From NCBI GenBank assembly GCA_037102815.1, contig BTPP01000004.1:4890521-4954520 (forward strand): a stretch of 64,000 nt of DNA, written 5' to 3'. Under the pieces are notes generated by a model that was not told the DNA's origin, ran no database searches, and saw nothing but the letters and a program-made list of their open reading frames with translations. Both the position numbers and the translations under genes were made by a program. This document shows, piece after piece, positions 41,284-51,475 of this stretch; positions within the stretch are counted from its first letter, which is position 1; every line of letters begins with the position of its first letter. The DNA is from Neurospora intermedia. Lineage: Eukaryota > Ascomycota > Sordariomycetes > Sordariales > Sordariaceae.

Positions 41284-42902
41284 TTACTTCCTACCTCTCC
41301 CTTCGAAAAATAGCTAGAAATACTATATATAAGAATCCAAGCGCTCTAGTACCCCTAACGTACTTTCGAATACTCCTAACGCCTTACTACCCGGATTTTT
41401 ATAATAGAAAACAATTAAATAAATAATTAACGGTAGAATAGAATATATTTCCTTAGAAAAGTCCTATTAGTTACTTTAATACTTATTATTTACGTATATA
41501 CTAGTGCCGGCTATACCCCCGGGCTGTACAGTAGCCACTATACCGGGTACTTTCTAAATACCCTATAACGCCCAGTTCCATCTATCCGTAAAGACTACCG
41601 CCCTACCAACTTTATTATAGGACTTATACGCTGCCTTCTCTAATAGCTACGGCGGTACTCAATATATATACTTTTAGTAAGACTTGCTACTACTAATACG
41701 TAAGTAAGGTACGCGCAGCCTTCCCGGGTACCTTTAGAAACTACCGGTTTTATTTTAGAATCTACCCTTCGGGTTTTACTAGGCTAATATTTATACTTTA
41801 ATACTTATTACTATTATCGTTAATTTTATTATCTTCCTCCGGGCCCCCTTCCGGCTCTAATACTCGGATATACCGGATTTGGACCTATCTACTCGAACAA
41901 TCTTTAGCCTAATAGGATAGTAAACCGTAAGTTGTATAAGTACCCTTCTTCTTCTATTTCTTTTATTGTATTTCCGTTGGATTATTACTATAGTTATTAG
42001 AATTCCCTACCGGGGTAAGCCGAACTTTAGTAGCGGTAATATCTATCGGTTCCCCCTTATTAATATAGGCGGCGGTACTAGAGTACCCCGTATTCCCCCT
42101 AAGAAAATTATTATTATTAAAGCGCCGAAGGAAGTTATAGAGCTCTAAATAATTATTTAGTACTTCCGGCCGTTTACGGAAGCGCTCGAACTATTCGTTG
42201 TTTAAAGAAGATATTAACGAATTGATAATAGCCTAATCTAATTATATATTAGCTTTAATTCGGTAAAAGACTTTTTTAAAGCGGATAAGGAAGTGGAATA
42301 TAGATTTTCGAAATTTTTATTATAAAGTAAAGAGTTCGAGGCTAGCCTTTTTATTTTAGTTAATTTCTCTGTAGTTAATTCGGAGCTTTTCGAGAAGTCC
42401 GGTCGGTATTTAGTTAGTTAGAGACTACGCGAAGGAAAATAGGGTCCGACGAACGGCTAGTAAAAGGCTAGAATAAAGGTAATAAAATTAGGCCTCTAAA
42501 TTACCAATAGTACGGCTATTAACGTATAATTTTACTTCCGTTGTATAGATCTATATATCGAATTCCTTCTTATCGCCGGCAAATTTATCGAGGTATAGAA
42601 GTACCGGCTTCGGTTAGCTAGAACTCTCCCCGGGAGCGCTAGAAGCTTTAAGAGTAATTAATTCGTTAATAAGTATTTAAATAGTTATAGCGAACTACTA
42701 TTAGCGTTTAAAAGCGTTCTAAACCTAAGGAATCGAAGTTATAACGTAGTAAAGTAAAGAAAAAAAAGTTAATAGTTAGAGTACTCTTCGGGTAGTTGGA
42801 GGGACCGGTATTGCGAGGGTACTAAAGGGAACTAGTACGGCGAATATACTAGAGACCGTTTAGAGAGCTAGAAGTAATAATTAAGAAGAAGGTTAATTAT
42901 AA

Positions 42903-43220
42903 TATAAAGGATCTACGAGGTTTGCACGCAGGTAAGCCTTATAAAGAGCTTAAAATAATCGATAAAGAGGAAGAGGGAGGTCTATACTAGTAAGGTACAG
43001 AGCTTCCAGCTAAATATACGAAATACAATAGGCATCGAAAGTGCTAGAAATACTAAGGCCAGAAATGTAGCCCGTGCGGCGCCCCGAGGGATGTACCCAA
43101 TAGCACGCAGTGCATCCGGCGCCAAGACGGCTACCGACAGCCGACTAGCTCGTACACCCAACTAGAGGGCACGCCTGGCTTATACGCTAGGCAAACACTC
43201 TAGGCGCCAGCCCCGTGACA
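42903..43220. repeat. Right LTR of element F
   Basis: A 318-bp partner. In its first half TpG is mostly changed to TpA while CpA is kept, the mirror image of the left LTR. Its second half is almost free of RIP. Confidence 0.93.
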
Positions 43221-43602
43221 TTTGGTTGCAAATGCAATACGACCGTCGCAAATGACCAAGTCCCAAAAATGACCAAGTCCTAGAAATAACCAAGTCCCAG
43301 AAATGACCAAGTCCCAGACTAGACCTTTAACCCTGAAAAAATTTGAAGAGGGGGTTTGGGTTAGGGTTAAAAGCTGGAAATCGTAAAAGTGAAAAAAAAT
43401 GGAAAATAAAAATTTGAAAATTTTGCGTTTGAGTTTTTTTTTTTTTTTCTTAAAAGGGTGGGGGGAAGGGGGGGGGGGAGACGAGGTTAGTAATATAGGA
43501 CAGGTAGGTCAAAAATTTACTCAAGAAACTATTTGAACTTGTAGCTTAATGATTATTATTTGAGTTGTCTTTTCTAAAGGTTACTTGTTCAGTTCAGCTT
43601 TA

Positions 43603-43607
<5 letters not shown>
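43221..43607. other. Un-RIPed island, right part, with a 17-bp tandem repeat
   Basis: GC-balanced, CpA/TpG-rich DNA continuing the island across element F. It contains four 17-bp units of AATGACCAAGTCCCAGA (43,251-43,318), a G-rich stretch near 43,460 and a short T run near 43,434. No gene is seen. Confidence 0.7.

Positions 43608-43650
<43 letters not shown>
43608..43650. repeat. 43-nt poly-T tract
   Basis: An uninterrupted T run where the un-RIPed island passes back towards RIP-degraded DNA. It would fit the poly-A tail of a retroposon on the minus strand, but I found no body or target duplication to prove it. Confidence 0.9.
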
Positions 43651-43653
<3 letters not shown>

Positions 43654-46100
43654 AAGTAATTTCTAAGGGCGTCTCTCTGTCTCCCCTGGACATTGGCTCC
43701 GCCCAGGGGAACTGTATTTTTATTCCGAAGTCCTTGGGGTTTTCCTAGTAGGGATAGAATTAACCGATCTCTTTTTATTTTAATTTAGGTTCGGCGTTAT
43801 ACGAATTAGACTATAATTTACGAAGGGGATAGTCTATATTGAACGGGCGCTAAGGTAAACCTCGGCTATTATTATTATTATTATTACTACTTTTATTATT
43901 TAAATCTTTAAATTCTCCTATTATTCCATTTTAAAGTAAGCCGCTTAGAAGGGGGCCGGTCGGGGGGTTAGCTAGAAAACTATTACTACGTACAGGTAGG
44001 ATTTTAGAGACAAAGTACTTATATTCGCTTAGAATGCGGAGGTTTAAGTATTCGTCGGCCTATTATTAAATTATTTAAAGAATAAGCGTACTAAAAGTAG
44101 GGTTATATTTTATATTCTAGATAGTTTTATATAGTTTATTATATAGTATTCTATTACTAATAACTTAAAATAATATTAGGGTAATTAGTTTAATTGCAGG
44201 CGAAGTTAAATTAATAAGGGACGTTAATTAGGTAATAACTTATTATTAAATATTCGGGATTCAATAATTCTATAGAACTATTATTATTAGTACTTAATTA
44301 TTCTATTATAATATAATTAACTAAAGCTATTTAATCTATAATATTCTAATAATAGTAAAGGATTTATATTGGGGAGCCGCTAATTACTTACTCTAATAAA
44401 GTAGGACTATAATATTTTAAGAATTATAAATAGAAGCCTTATTCTAATTCTAGAAAGGGGGAATAGCTAATTGGGCTACAATTAAATATAGAGGATTTCT
44501 ATACATTAAGGTAGGGGTCCTAATTCTATCTTCCGCCTAAAGCGATTTATACTTAAATAGTTTTACTATAGCTAGTAGGAAACCCGTAACCGCTAAGTAC
44601 AAATTATTATACTCGGGAAAGTCAAAGAATTTTAAAAATAGTTTAAAAGAAGCTTAGCCGCCTTAAAGTAGAAGATTTTCGTACCGGACGATAGTGCCGA
44701 AGCCCTTTAAATTATTAAGTAGGGGAAAGGTATTATTATATTATTTATTAATAGTCTTAGAACAATAGGGAAAAAACTAGTAAGAGTCCCGTTTATATAA
44801 TTATAGTATAATATTCTCGGGTAACCTAAAAGTAAAATTCTTTACTATATTAATTATAATTTTAATTAAATAACTTTAAATTATAAGTATAAAATTACTA
44901 GGTTACATATTTTACGTCCGAATAATAGATAGTTTTAATAAAGAAGAAGATAATAAATATTAAGTAGAATAGTTATTTAATAGTTAGGCGTATAGTTATA
45001 CCGGAATATAGTAAATTATTATTTAATTTATCTTCGTTATTACTATATTAAGTATAGTAATAATACTTTTTTATATAATATTTATTCTTACTTCTATTTT
45101 ATAGTACCTTTAATTATTAATTTTATTAAGATTATTAAGAGCAATTTCAATATTTTTTATACGATCCGTAGTCTCGTCTATCTTTATTCGTAAACGGTTA
45201 GTATTATAATCGATTCTTCAATATTAAGTATTTTAATTAAAGGTATTTTAATTAATTTTATTTAGTACGTATATTATAATTTCTATATTATTTCCAATCC
45301 TTTTAGGAGCCTTAGGCGTAGGTAATCGAACGGGGAGTTATTAATTAAGAACTAGTTATTTAATTAGTTATTAAATAGGGGGTAGACTTATAGTCTTAAA
45401 TTCGCAATCTAGCTACTCGTTAATTAATTTAGAACGTATATTTCTCACTAGGGTTTAAAAATCGCGGGGTATTATTAATCTTTTAGAAGGGGGTATTATA
45501 TTAGCGTTAAACTTAATTCGGTTGGGCGGGGAGCCCTTATTAAGTAATTTAGTTAATTATTAAAATATTATATTAATTAATAATTTATTAACTTTTATTA
45601 ATTCTTCGGTTATTAACATTTAGGTACGAAATAAAGTTAAATAAATATAAAAGATTAGGAAGTACCTACTATTTACTTAAGTTCGAAAGTAAGGAATAAC
45701 CTTTTGCGTCGAAGGTATTTTAAATTCGCCTACTACAATTTAGCAATTTAAGAGCTTTAATTCTAAGTAGTAAATTACATAAAAATTCGAAGTTCGTTAA
45801 GCGGGGTACTTATTATTCGGCCTACTACAACTCGGCTAATTAACTATAATAATTATCGTGCAGTCTACTACAATTCAACTACTTAACGGGAAGCGCGTAT
45901 CGCCGTAGTCTATTATAATTCAACTAGGCGAGGGAAGGGTTATTTATAGGGGAGCGATGCAATCTACTTAAATCGGCTATTACAATACTATTTAGCCTAC
46001 TACGGTTCGATTAGATTGTAAATTTCTGTACGATTTACTATAATTCGATCGATAGAAAAGAGTATTAAAAAGGTAATTGGATTAAAGTCGTTACAGCTAC
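43651..46100 (-). other. Presumed 5' region of Gypsy B, no recognisable coding
   Basis: AT-rich RIP-marked DNA between the island and the right LTR of element B, so by position its 5' untranslated region and gag start. Positions 43,660-43,760 are less degraded. I found no gag motif in it. Positions 45,729-46,050 carry a degenerate repeat, listed separately. Confidence 0.5.
45729..46050. repeat. Degenerate tandem repeat of about 44-bp period
   Basis: The motif CCTACTACAATTCGGCTA, with RIP-type variants, recurs near 45,729, 45,821, 45,864, 45,909, 45,996 and 46,034. The spacing is about 44 bp or twice that, so one unit is probably lost in each long gap. It lies directly inside the right (5') LTR of element B, that is in its leader. 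Confidence 0.65.
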
Positions 46101-46380
46101 TATATAATATAAATTACTTGTACTTTAAAGAATAACCTTACTTTAATATAAAAGTAATAATATTATTCTTATATAAAGTATAATATAGAAGGAAGAATCA
46201 GGAAGAGAGGAAGTTATATATAGATAGATTAAAGTAATCCATCTAGTTGGTTCCACCTCCTTATCTTATCGCTAAGACCTACCCTACAGCCCAAGCAACC
46301 TGGGCAGGGCAGAGTGAATCCCAGCGACCTACATGCACTGTCAAATACTAGACTAATCTACATATATGAAATGAACCGTA
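46101..46380 (-). repeat. 5' LTR of Gypsy B
   Basis: A 280-bp partner of 5,297-5,576, followed on the right by the TSD TTATT (46,381-46,385). The part from about 46,225 to 46,380 keeps TpG and CpA. Confidence 0.92.
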
Positions 46381-46385
46381 TTATT

Positions 46386-47138
46386 ATAATAATAATTAAA
46401 GGGCTCTATTTTTAGTAAAGAACCCTAAGTTTTATATTAGAACGAAATATATAAATATCTAATAATTCTTCTATTGTAAGAAATAAACCTCCGAAGAAGT
46501 TAATTTCCGGTATATACCTATTAGCGAATAAATTATTAATAGTTTAATTAAAGTACTATTAATCAATTTATTTATTAAATTTTATAACGTATTAAAACTT
46601 TATTAATTTACCCTAATACTACAATTACCAACTACTTATATCGTTAAATATACGCCCCAATAACTTTAGAACCTTAAAGCTTATATTTAATTATTATATT
46701 AATTATTATAATACTAAAGTCTTAGTATTATTCAGTTATTCACTATCTTTCGGCTCGGTTCTATTATAGTCCTTACAACCTCTACCCTAGAATATGTACG
46801 GTTAAACGGTTTGAGTTGCAACTTTTAAAATTCTACGAAATTTATTTATATATATTTTTTATTAAATTGTCTTACAACGAATTTCAACTTTTTATAACGC
46901 TTCTACCTATTATCCTATATAGCTCGATAAGTAAATTCCAAATCTAACGTTAGATTTAATATATTTTACTTCTATAATAAAATATAGCCGTTTTTCTTCC
47001 GATGAATAATATTTAGTACGGGGACCTTTTTTCCTACTAGGTTTTTTATTAGCCCGTACTCAGCCGGTAGTTTGAAAGGAAGACGAGGAGAGAGTACGAA
47101 TAGTTATATTTTCGAACTATATTTAGTTCGAGGGGGAG
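46386..47138 (+). pseudogene. Copia A: RNase H end, 3' untranslated region and polypurine tract
   Basis: Resumes the Copia frame that element B interrupted. A DNQ-like start is followed by LVKNPKFYIRTKYINI (for NPEFHARTKHIDI), then EEVNFRYIPISE and NSLIKVL (for IPTSEQIADGLTK), ending with a TAA near 46,604. A 3' untranslated stretch follows; near 47,015-47,050 it has the CCTTTTTTCCTACTAGGTTT type of sequence seen upstream of Copia LTRs. GAGGGGGAG (47,130-47,138) is the polypurine tract. A small frame change exists near the insertion site. Confidence 0.85.
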
Positions 47139-47282
47139 TGTTGTATACTTGGCATTTTCGATTTATATATAGATAATTTACTTATTTACGTTTTATATCT
47201 TATATATATCTTTACCCTCCTTCTTTCTCTCTCTCTCTCTTACTCTCTTCCTTCATCCTTAATCAATAAGTTCACCACTACA
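47139..47282 (+). repeat. 3' LTR of Copia A
   Basis: Starts TGTTGTATAC directly after the polypurine tract and ends CACCACTACA. It contains a CT-microsatellite (about 47,221-47,250). Its end coincides with the switch to GC-balanced DNA, so the nest ends where this LTR ends. Confidence 0.8.
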
Positions 47283-48292
47283 CTCGCTTACCCTCGTAAT
47301 GTCTCGCTTCACTTCAACACTTCCATGTTGTTTCCGTTGCTGACTTGCTATTGTCCCTCAAACGCTTAGGGACTCGTCACATTGATTTGTACTCGTTGTG
47401 GTCGCAACGCCGGAGCCGGAATACGGACTGCTCCTTGGCCCTCGAAACCTTCGCTACGCTCTCGTTGGGAACATCATAATACCTCCATTGCCCGATGCCT
47501 GTACCTACGATGGAAGTCATCGAGCCATATTGCAACAAACAAAGAAAGCTTCCCTTGGTATCCAAAGCCCCCAATAACCAAGAGGTTCGAAGCAATACTT
47601 GATGCGAGATATTTGGAAGCAATGGCCACGTCCAACCGATGATCGTTGAGCTTGTTGAGAAGAGTCTAGCGTATATATCATAACATCAGGTCTGGATGGG
47701 TCTGAATACTGTGCTCAAGTCTTTCCTCCCTGCCTGGCTTCGTCCAACTCGTCTACATTTGCAACATCCTAATGCCACACATGAAACGATCTCTCCGCTC
47801 CCCATCACTAGCACTTGGCAACCGGAGATTTTACGTTGTCTTAATACAGCACATGCTCTTATTTATTGAAGGTAAGGTCTTGCTGTAGTGCTTCGTCCCG
47901 TCCCGAAGTCATCTCGAAGGTGGTCGGTGCTTGACTTCCAACTTGAGCTTGGCTACCACCACATGGCAGATACAGCGGGATCAACCCACGCAATGGGATC
48001 CTTGGCGCAGCAGGAAGCTTCTATACTGGAAGACCAGATCCCAGCTAGCAGAGGAAAAGGACAGTCTCGGAATTCATATTTCCCGATGAGCTGTCAGGCT
48101 CCTGTCGACGAAGCAAGATCACGAGTTATCCAGACAGAAAGTGGATCGTGGACTTCCGTCTCTTCTCCGTCAAGGAGGCCAGCAACCATACAATAGGAAC
48201 AATGGGATTCGAATAGCGGGATGATGAGACCCTAAACTTCCTCGTTGCATGCACTGTCCATGGGCTTTTTAGTCAGAAACACATGAAGCAGG
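47283..48292. other. GC-balanced intergenic DNA
   Basis: The first gene-space sequence after the nest. Short open stretches exist on both strands (for example 47,382-47,642 and 47,888-48,196), but they lack either an ATG or any recognisable domain and overlap opposite-strand frames. I call no gene. Confidence 0.5.
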
Positions 48293-48300
48293 TATAAATA
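48293..48300 (+). promoter_or_regulatory. TATA box of Cys-rich paralogue 1
   Basis: TATAAATA lies 131 bp before the ATG at 48,431. A pyrimidine-rich stretch (about 48,326-48,340) follows, the usual setting of a fungal transcription start. Confidence 0.55.
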
Positions 48301-48430
48301 GCTGATCCCGGAGTTCACCTTGACTTTTCTCCTCTCACGCTCGAGTCAACACATCGTCGTGGTAACCACGCAATCTCGAGCGACTCAACTTCCCAAACGC
48401 TTACCAGCGGTGTCCACTGCCATCAGAATC

Positions 48431-49033
48431 ATGGACGACATCCATGTTGCTCCCAATAGCGAAACTGCTCCTACTACATCAACCAGCCCCGACATCGTTG
48501 GAGACGTGGAGCCCAACCTGGCCATTTCTCCCACAGAAGATTACTTCTACCTCGGTCAAAGCTTCGACTCCGCCACTAATATAGAACCCAACAACAGTGC
48601 AATCAACGATTTTCAGACCAGCCTGGAGCTCGGCAACAACTTCCATCCCGCCGACCAGCTCCTTACCCCTACCACGCAACCTCCCGCTATTCCGTTCCTT
48701 CCTGCCCCGGGTCCGGTTGCGGACACCATCGCAGCTGCGGTTGCTGATGCCGGCTTCAATCCGCAAGACATCTCCACTTGCAAAAAAGTCATGAACGGTG
48801 GTAACATCTGTGGCTTGCCGGCCTAGCAGCCCGGTACGCACAGATGCTTCGATCATCTGCGTCCCTCTATGAGCCAAGCAAAGCGCGCCCTCGTCAACCA
48901 GCGCCTCATGCGGGGCCAGTGGACCTGCTCAGGCAGGTACTGCCGGGTCGTTGATCAACTGAACACTGTTTGTGCTGCGTGCAAGCAGCGTTCTTTGATT
49001 TACCGGAGGTCTAGGAATGGTGGGAGTTGTTAA
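48431..49033 (+). CDS. Cys-rich zinc-binding-like protein, paralogue 1, with internal in-frame TAG
   Basis: The frame opens at ATG 48,431 (MDDIHVAPNSE) and runs 131 codons to TAG 48,824-48,826. It then continues open in the same frame for 68 codons to TAA at 49,033. The N-terminal part is acidic, Pro/Thr-rich and probably disordered. The conserved module spans the TAG: TCKKVMNGGNICGLPA, stop, QPGTHRCFDHL, then GQWTCSGRYC and CAACKQRS. The spacing of C/H residues suggests zinc binding. No Val codon upstream of the TAG looks like a fungal 5' splice site, so a frame-keeping intron ending at this TAG is unlikely. Paralogues 2 and 3 share the module and the TAG. The family is unknown to me. Readthrough, or a pseudogene by CAG-to-TAG, are both open. 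Confidence 0.6.
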
Positions 49034-49176
49034 CAACTGCGAGGATGGAAGCAGCAACGCCACTTTAAGAGGAATTAGGGACGTTTGGTGACGAAATACT
49101 ATATGTGGAGATGTTAGCAAGGGCAAGGACAATAGCATGAGTACGTCCTTACATGAAGGATTGATCAAGGCATTTA

Positions 49177-49703
49177 CTCCGGGGGCACCAGCCTTTGGCT
49201 CCGGGGGCCCCAATTCCTTATAGGGGCCCCAATCGGGTTAGGGTTTAACGTGTACGTTTTCATTTTAGATGTTTTAAAATAGCTAAAGGGGGTTTATCTA
49301 ATAGTATTTTACTATACAATACTACTAGATCTAAATATAAAGTAAATATCTCTCTTATTTACACCTAATACGTAAGGTTTCATTCATAATTACGTATTTT
49401 TCAACCCCCCAAAATCTTCTTCCTCCTTCTTTTCCTATAATTGGTTATATTTTATTATTTAGGAGACTTAAAGTTAATTATATATATATTTAAATTTGTA
49501 ATACCAAGGTTCTTAATCTTAGTTACTAATAGATTTTTCTATTATAGAAGAAGTTTATATATTAACGTAGTTGAAAGAATTGTAACAGTAAGGAACTTTC
49601 CTTGTACTTTATATCTTACGTGTAAAATACCCGCCAAGAGTTGAAATATTGGGGCCCCTATAAGGATTGGGGCCCCCGGAGCCAAAGGCTGGTGCCCCCG
49701 GAG
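49177..49703. mobile_element. MITE with 57-bp terminal inverted repeats, TA target duplication
   Basis: A left inverted repeat (49,177-49,233) and a right one (49,648-49,703) match over their whole length apart from one extra base, beginning CTCCGGGGGCACCAGCC. TA dinucleotides flank both ends (49,175-49,176 and 49,704-49,705), as for Tc1/mariner-type transposition. The 414-bp core is AT-rich and codes for nothing recognisable; it looks RIP-marked while the GC-rich ends are intact. It lies between paralogues 1 and 2. Confidence 0.9.
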
Positions 49704-50106
49704 TAAATGGCTTACCTCGAAGTCTTTCATAGTGTCGTCCGTTCTCTCCACGTAAATAGACATCCCTACCTCTACATACACGCTGGCATCGAATCCCAGG
49801 GGCATTTTTTCTGCCAACCACCTTATTGTTCTTTCAAACTCGTGACCTCTATTTCTGCCAGCGGCGTGACAGCAAGCATATATCGTAATATACACCTAAC
49901 AAGGCAAAGGGAACCGCTGCGAGTGGCGGTGTTCTCTCTGGCAGGGTCCAGAAGAACCCAAAGAAGAAGAATCAGCACAAGGGACCTCCGACGCGCCGGA
50001 GATGAACATGTGGCGAACACTTCTTGCTCCAGCTGCGGGACTCTATATGTACCACGCCAGCTATCGCGAGCCGTAGAAATGAGAAAAAAAGGGCGTACAT
50101 AAGTAA

Positions 50107-50478
50107 AGGCACTGCCTCCGGTGGTACTACAAGTCAGGCAGGGTCAACGAAATATCGAAGAGAGGCACTATGACAACCACATGTGGCGCTCTGGCTTAGC
50201 AGCCCGGAGCCCGTACTTGCGCAAAGCACTTGAAGTTCCACATGTCCAGGCCAACCGAACGCTTGGTGGCTCAACGTCTTGGAAATGGCCAGTACACATG
50301 CTCAGAAAAGCACTGCGGTCCTGTGGCTACCCCTAACACCAGCTGCGCCGCTTGCAGACAGCGCCTCAGGGCTCGTCGTCTGCGCAAGAAGCTGGCTCTT
50401 GCTGGCAATGGCGCCCCGCCTACTACTGGCGGCGGTGCTGCTTCTTCGGCTCGAGGGAACCACGACCATGTCATGTAA
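50107..50478 (+). CDS. Cys-rich zinc-binding-like protein, paralogue 2, with internal in-frame TAG (5' end unclear)
   Basis: The frame opens at 50,107 after a TAA. The only ATG before the TAG (50,170) gives MTTTCGALA. TAG is at 50,197-50,199, followed by CAG CCC, and the frame continues 92 codons to TAA at 50,478. The part after the TAG has QPGARTCAKHLKFHMSR, then GQYTCSEKHC and TSCAACRQR, followed by a basic and Gly-rich tail. Compared with paralogue 3, identical residues often use different codons, including TCN against AGY serines, so the protein was under selection after duplication. Upstream exons cannot be joined with confidence; it may be 5' truncated. Confidence 0.5.
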
Positions 50479-50697
50479 TGACGAAATGAACTGGAGGACC
50501 AAAGGGAAGTACTAAATCGAGTCATCAGGGAAAGGCGTGGAATTCGGGTTCTGGCGGTGGTTGCCAGAAACAAAGATGGAAAGAGTTCGAAGAAAGTGGC
50601 TTAGGCATATAGATTGCAGCCGAGGACTCAATCTTCGATTATACTTTCCGACTCTCTCCTCAGTCATAGCCCAGTACCGCCGCATACACCGGTGGCT

Positions 50698-50704
50698 ATA
50701 TATC
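50698..50704 (+). promoter_or_regulatory. Possible TATA box of paralogue 3
   Basis: TATATAT, about 62 bp before an ATG at 50,766. That ATG is in a different frame from the conserved module, so the link is uncertain. Confidence 0.3.
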
Positions 50705-50800
50705 TTTCTGGCGACATTCCCATTCCTTGTTGACCGTGACAGCTACTCGCTGACGACGACTTTAAATGTCCGGATCCCGTCGGCGGTCCTATCATCGTGA

Positions 50801-51343
50801 CGAGCGCTTGGCTCCAGCACCTCAGCCATTACTCCTCATGTCGATGTCATTCAGGCCACCATCGACCCAGCCATTCCTCACATCAATGCGGCTGTGACTT
50901 TCGTCGGCGTTGTTACTTCTTCGGCCGTCGAGTCCGCCGTCTCCATCAGGACGGCTATAGGCACTCACCCGGCGTCTAGCGATCCAATGGCTCAGTTTTC
51001 CGCAGCTTCGACCGCCACCGCTATCAATGGCGGCCCTATCATTATCATGGGAACTTGTGATAATCACGAGACGGAGAAAGGGGGCGTCTGGGGTGCCCTG
51101 GTCTAGCAGACCGGAGCTAGCAAGTGCGTGCGCCATCTGAAGTTTCACATGAGCCGAGCCAAAGAGAGGTTGGTTCAGGGACGGCACGCCCATGGGAAGT
51201 ACACGTGCAGCGGTAAGTACTGCTGCGTCGTTTCGACGCCCCAAACGTCATGCGCCGGTTGCAAGCAGCGCTCAAGAAACCGACTATCTTTGCCCGTGAA
51301 ACGACATTACAAGAGAAGTAGAAGAAACGATATACATGATTGA
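50801..51343 (+). CDS. Cys-rich zinc-binding-like protein, paralogue 3, with internal in-frame TAG
   Basis: The frame is open from 50,801 (after TGA 50,798) to TAG 51,104-51,106 and then again to TGA 51,341-51,343. The N-terminal part is Ala/Ser/Thr-rich. The module reads MGTCDNHETEKGGVWGALV, stop, QTGASKCVRHLKFHMSR, then GKYTCSGKYC and TSCAGCKQRS. The second cysteine before the TAG is Trp here (TGG for TGT). ATG 50,766 lies in another frame; a start there would need one frameshift near 50,825, and the first in-frame ATG is 50,987. It is either a gene with an unseen first exon or a decaying copy. Confidence 0.5.
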
Positions 51344-51377
51344 CTGACATCACTTGACTGACCAACGTCGCTGTAGC

Positions 51378-51475
51378 ATGGGCAATGGGGCTAGTGCTGG
51401 ATACTGCCGTGTCGGTCTGAAATGGAAAGCAGTATTGCTCATTACAGCATAGGCCGGCGTCCCCGGGCCGGAGAT
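51378..51475 (+). pseudogene. Possible broken fourth copy of the Cys-rich module
   Basis: A short stretch right after paralogue 3 resembles the module at DNA level. CATGGGCAATGGGG and GGATACTGCCGTGTCGG recall the GQWTCSGRYCRV segment of paralogue 1, and GGAGATCTGAAGCAC recalls the HLKFH segment. Frames are shifted. The similarity is patchy and could be chance. Confidence 0.25.

Larger units (their letters stand above)
40966..43220. mobile_element. Non-autonomous LTR element F (TRIM/LARD-like)
   Basis: Two 318-bp LTRs (40,966-41,283 and 42,903-43,220) flank about 1.6 kb without pol. The exact TSD TTTGG (40,961-40,965 and 43,221-43,225) shows a real integration into the un-RIPed island. The inside is RIP-marked and has only a short open stretch at 41,966-42,148. 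Ends read TATAAGG..GTGACA, which fits TG..CA after RIP. It must have been mobilised by proteins of another element. I could not tell which strand is sense. Confidence 0.92.

Noticed and set aside
40559-43672. GAGACGCCC at 40,559 and its complement near 43,664 as terminal inverted repeats of a DNA transposon
   Set aside because: Only nine bases match, with no further pairing, no target duplication and no transposase. Probably coincidence.
47382-47642. Small Cys-containing protein (ICTRCGRNAG...)
   Set aside because: The frame has no ATG start, an opposite-strand frame overlaps it, and no paralogue was found.
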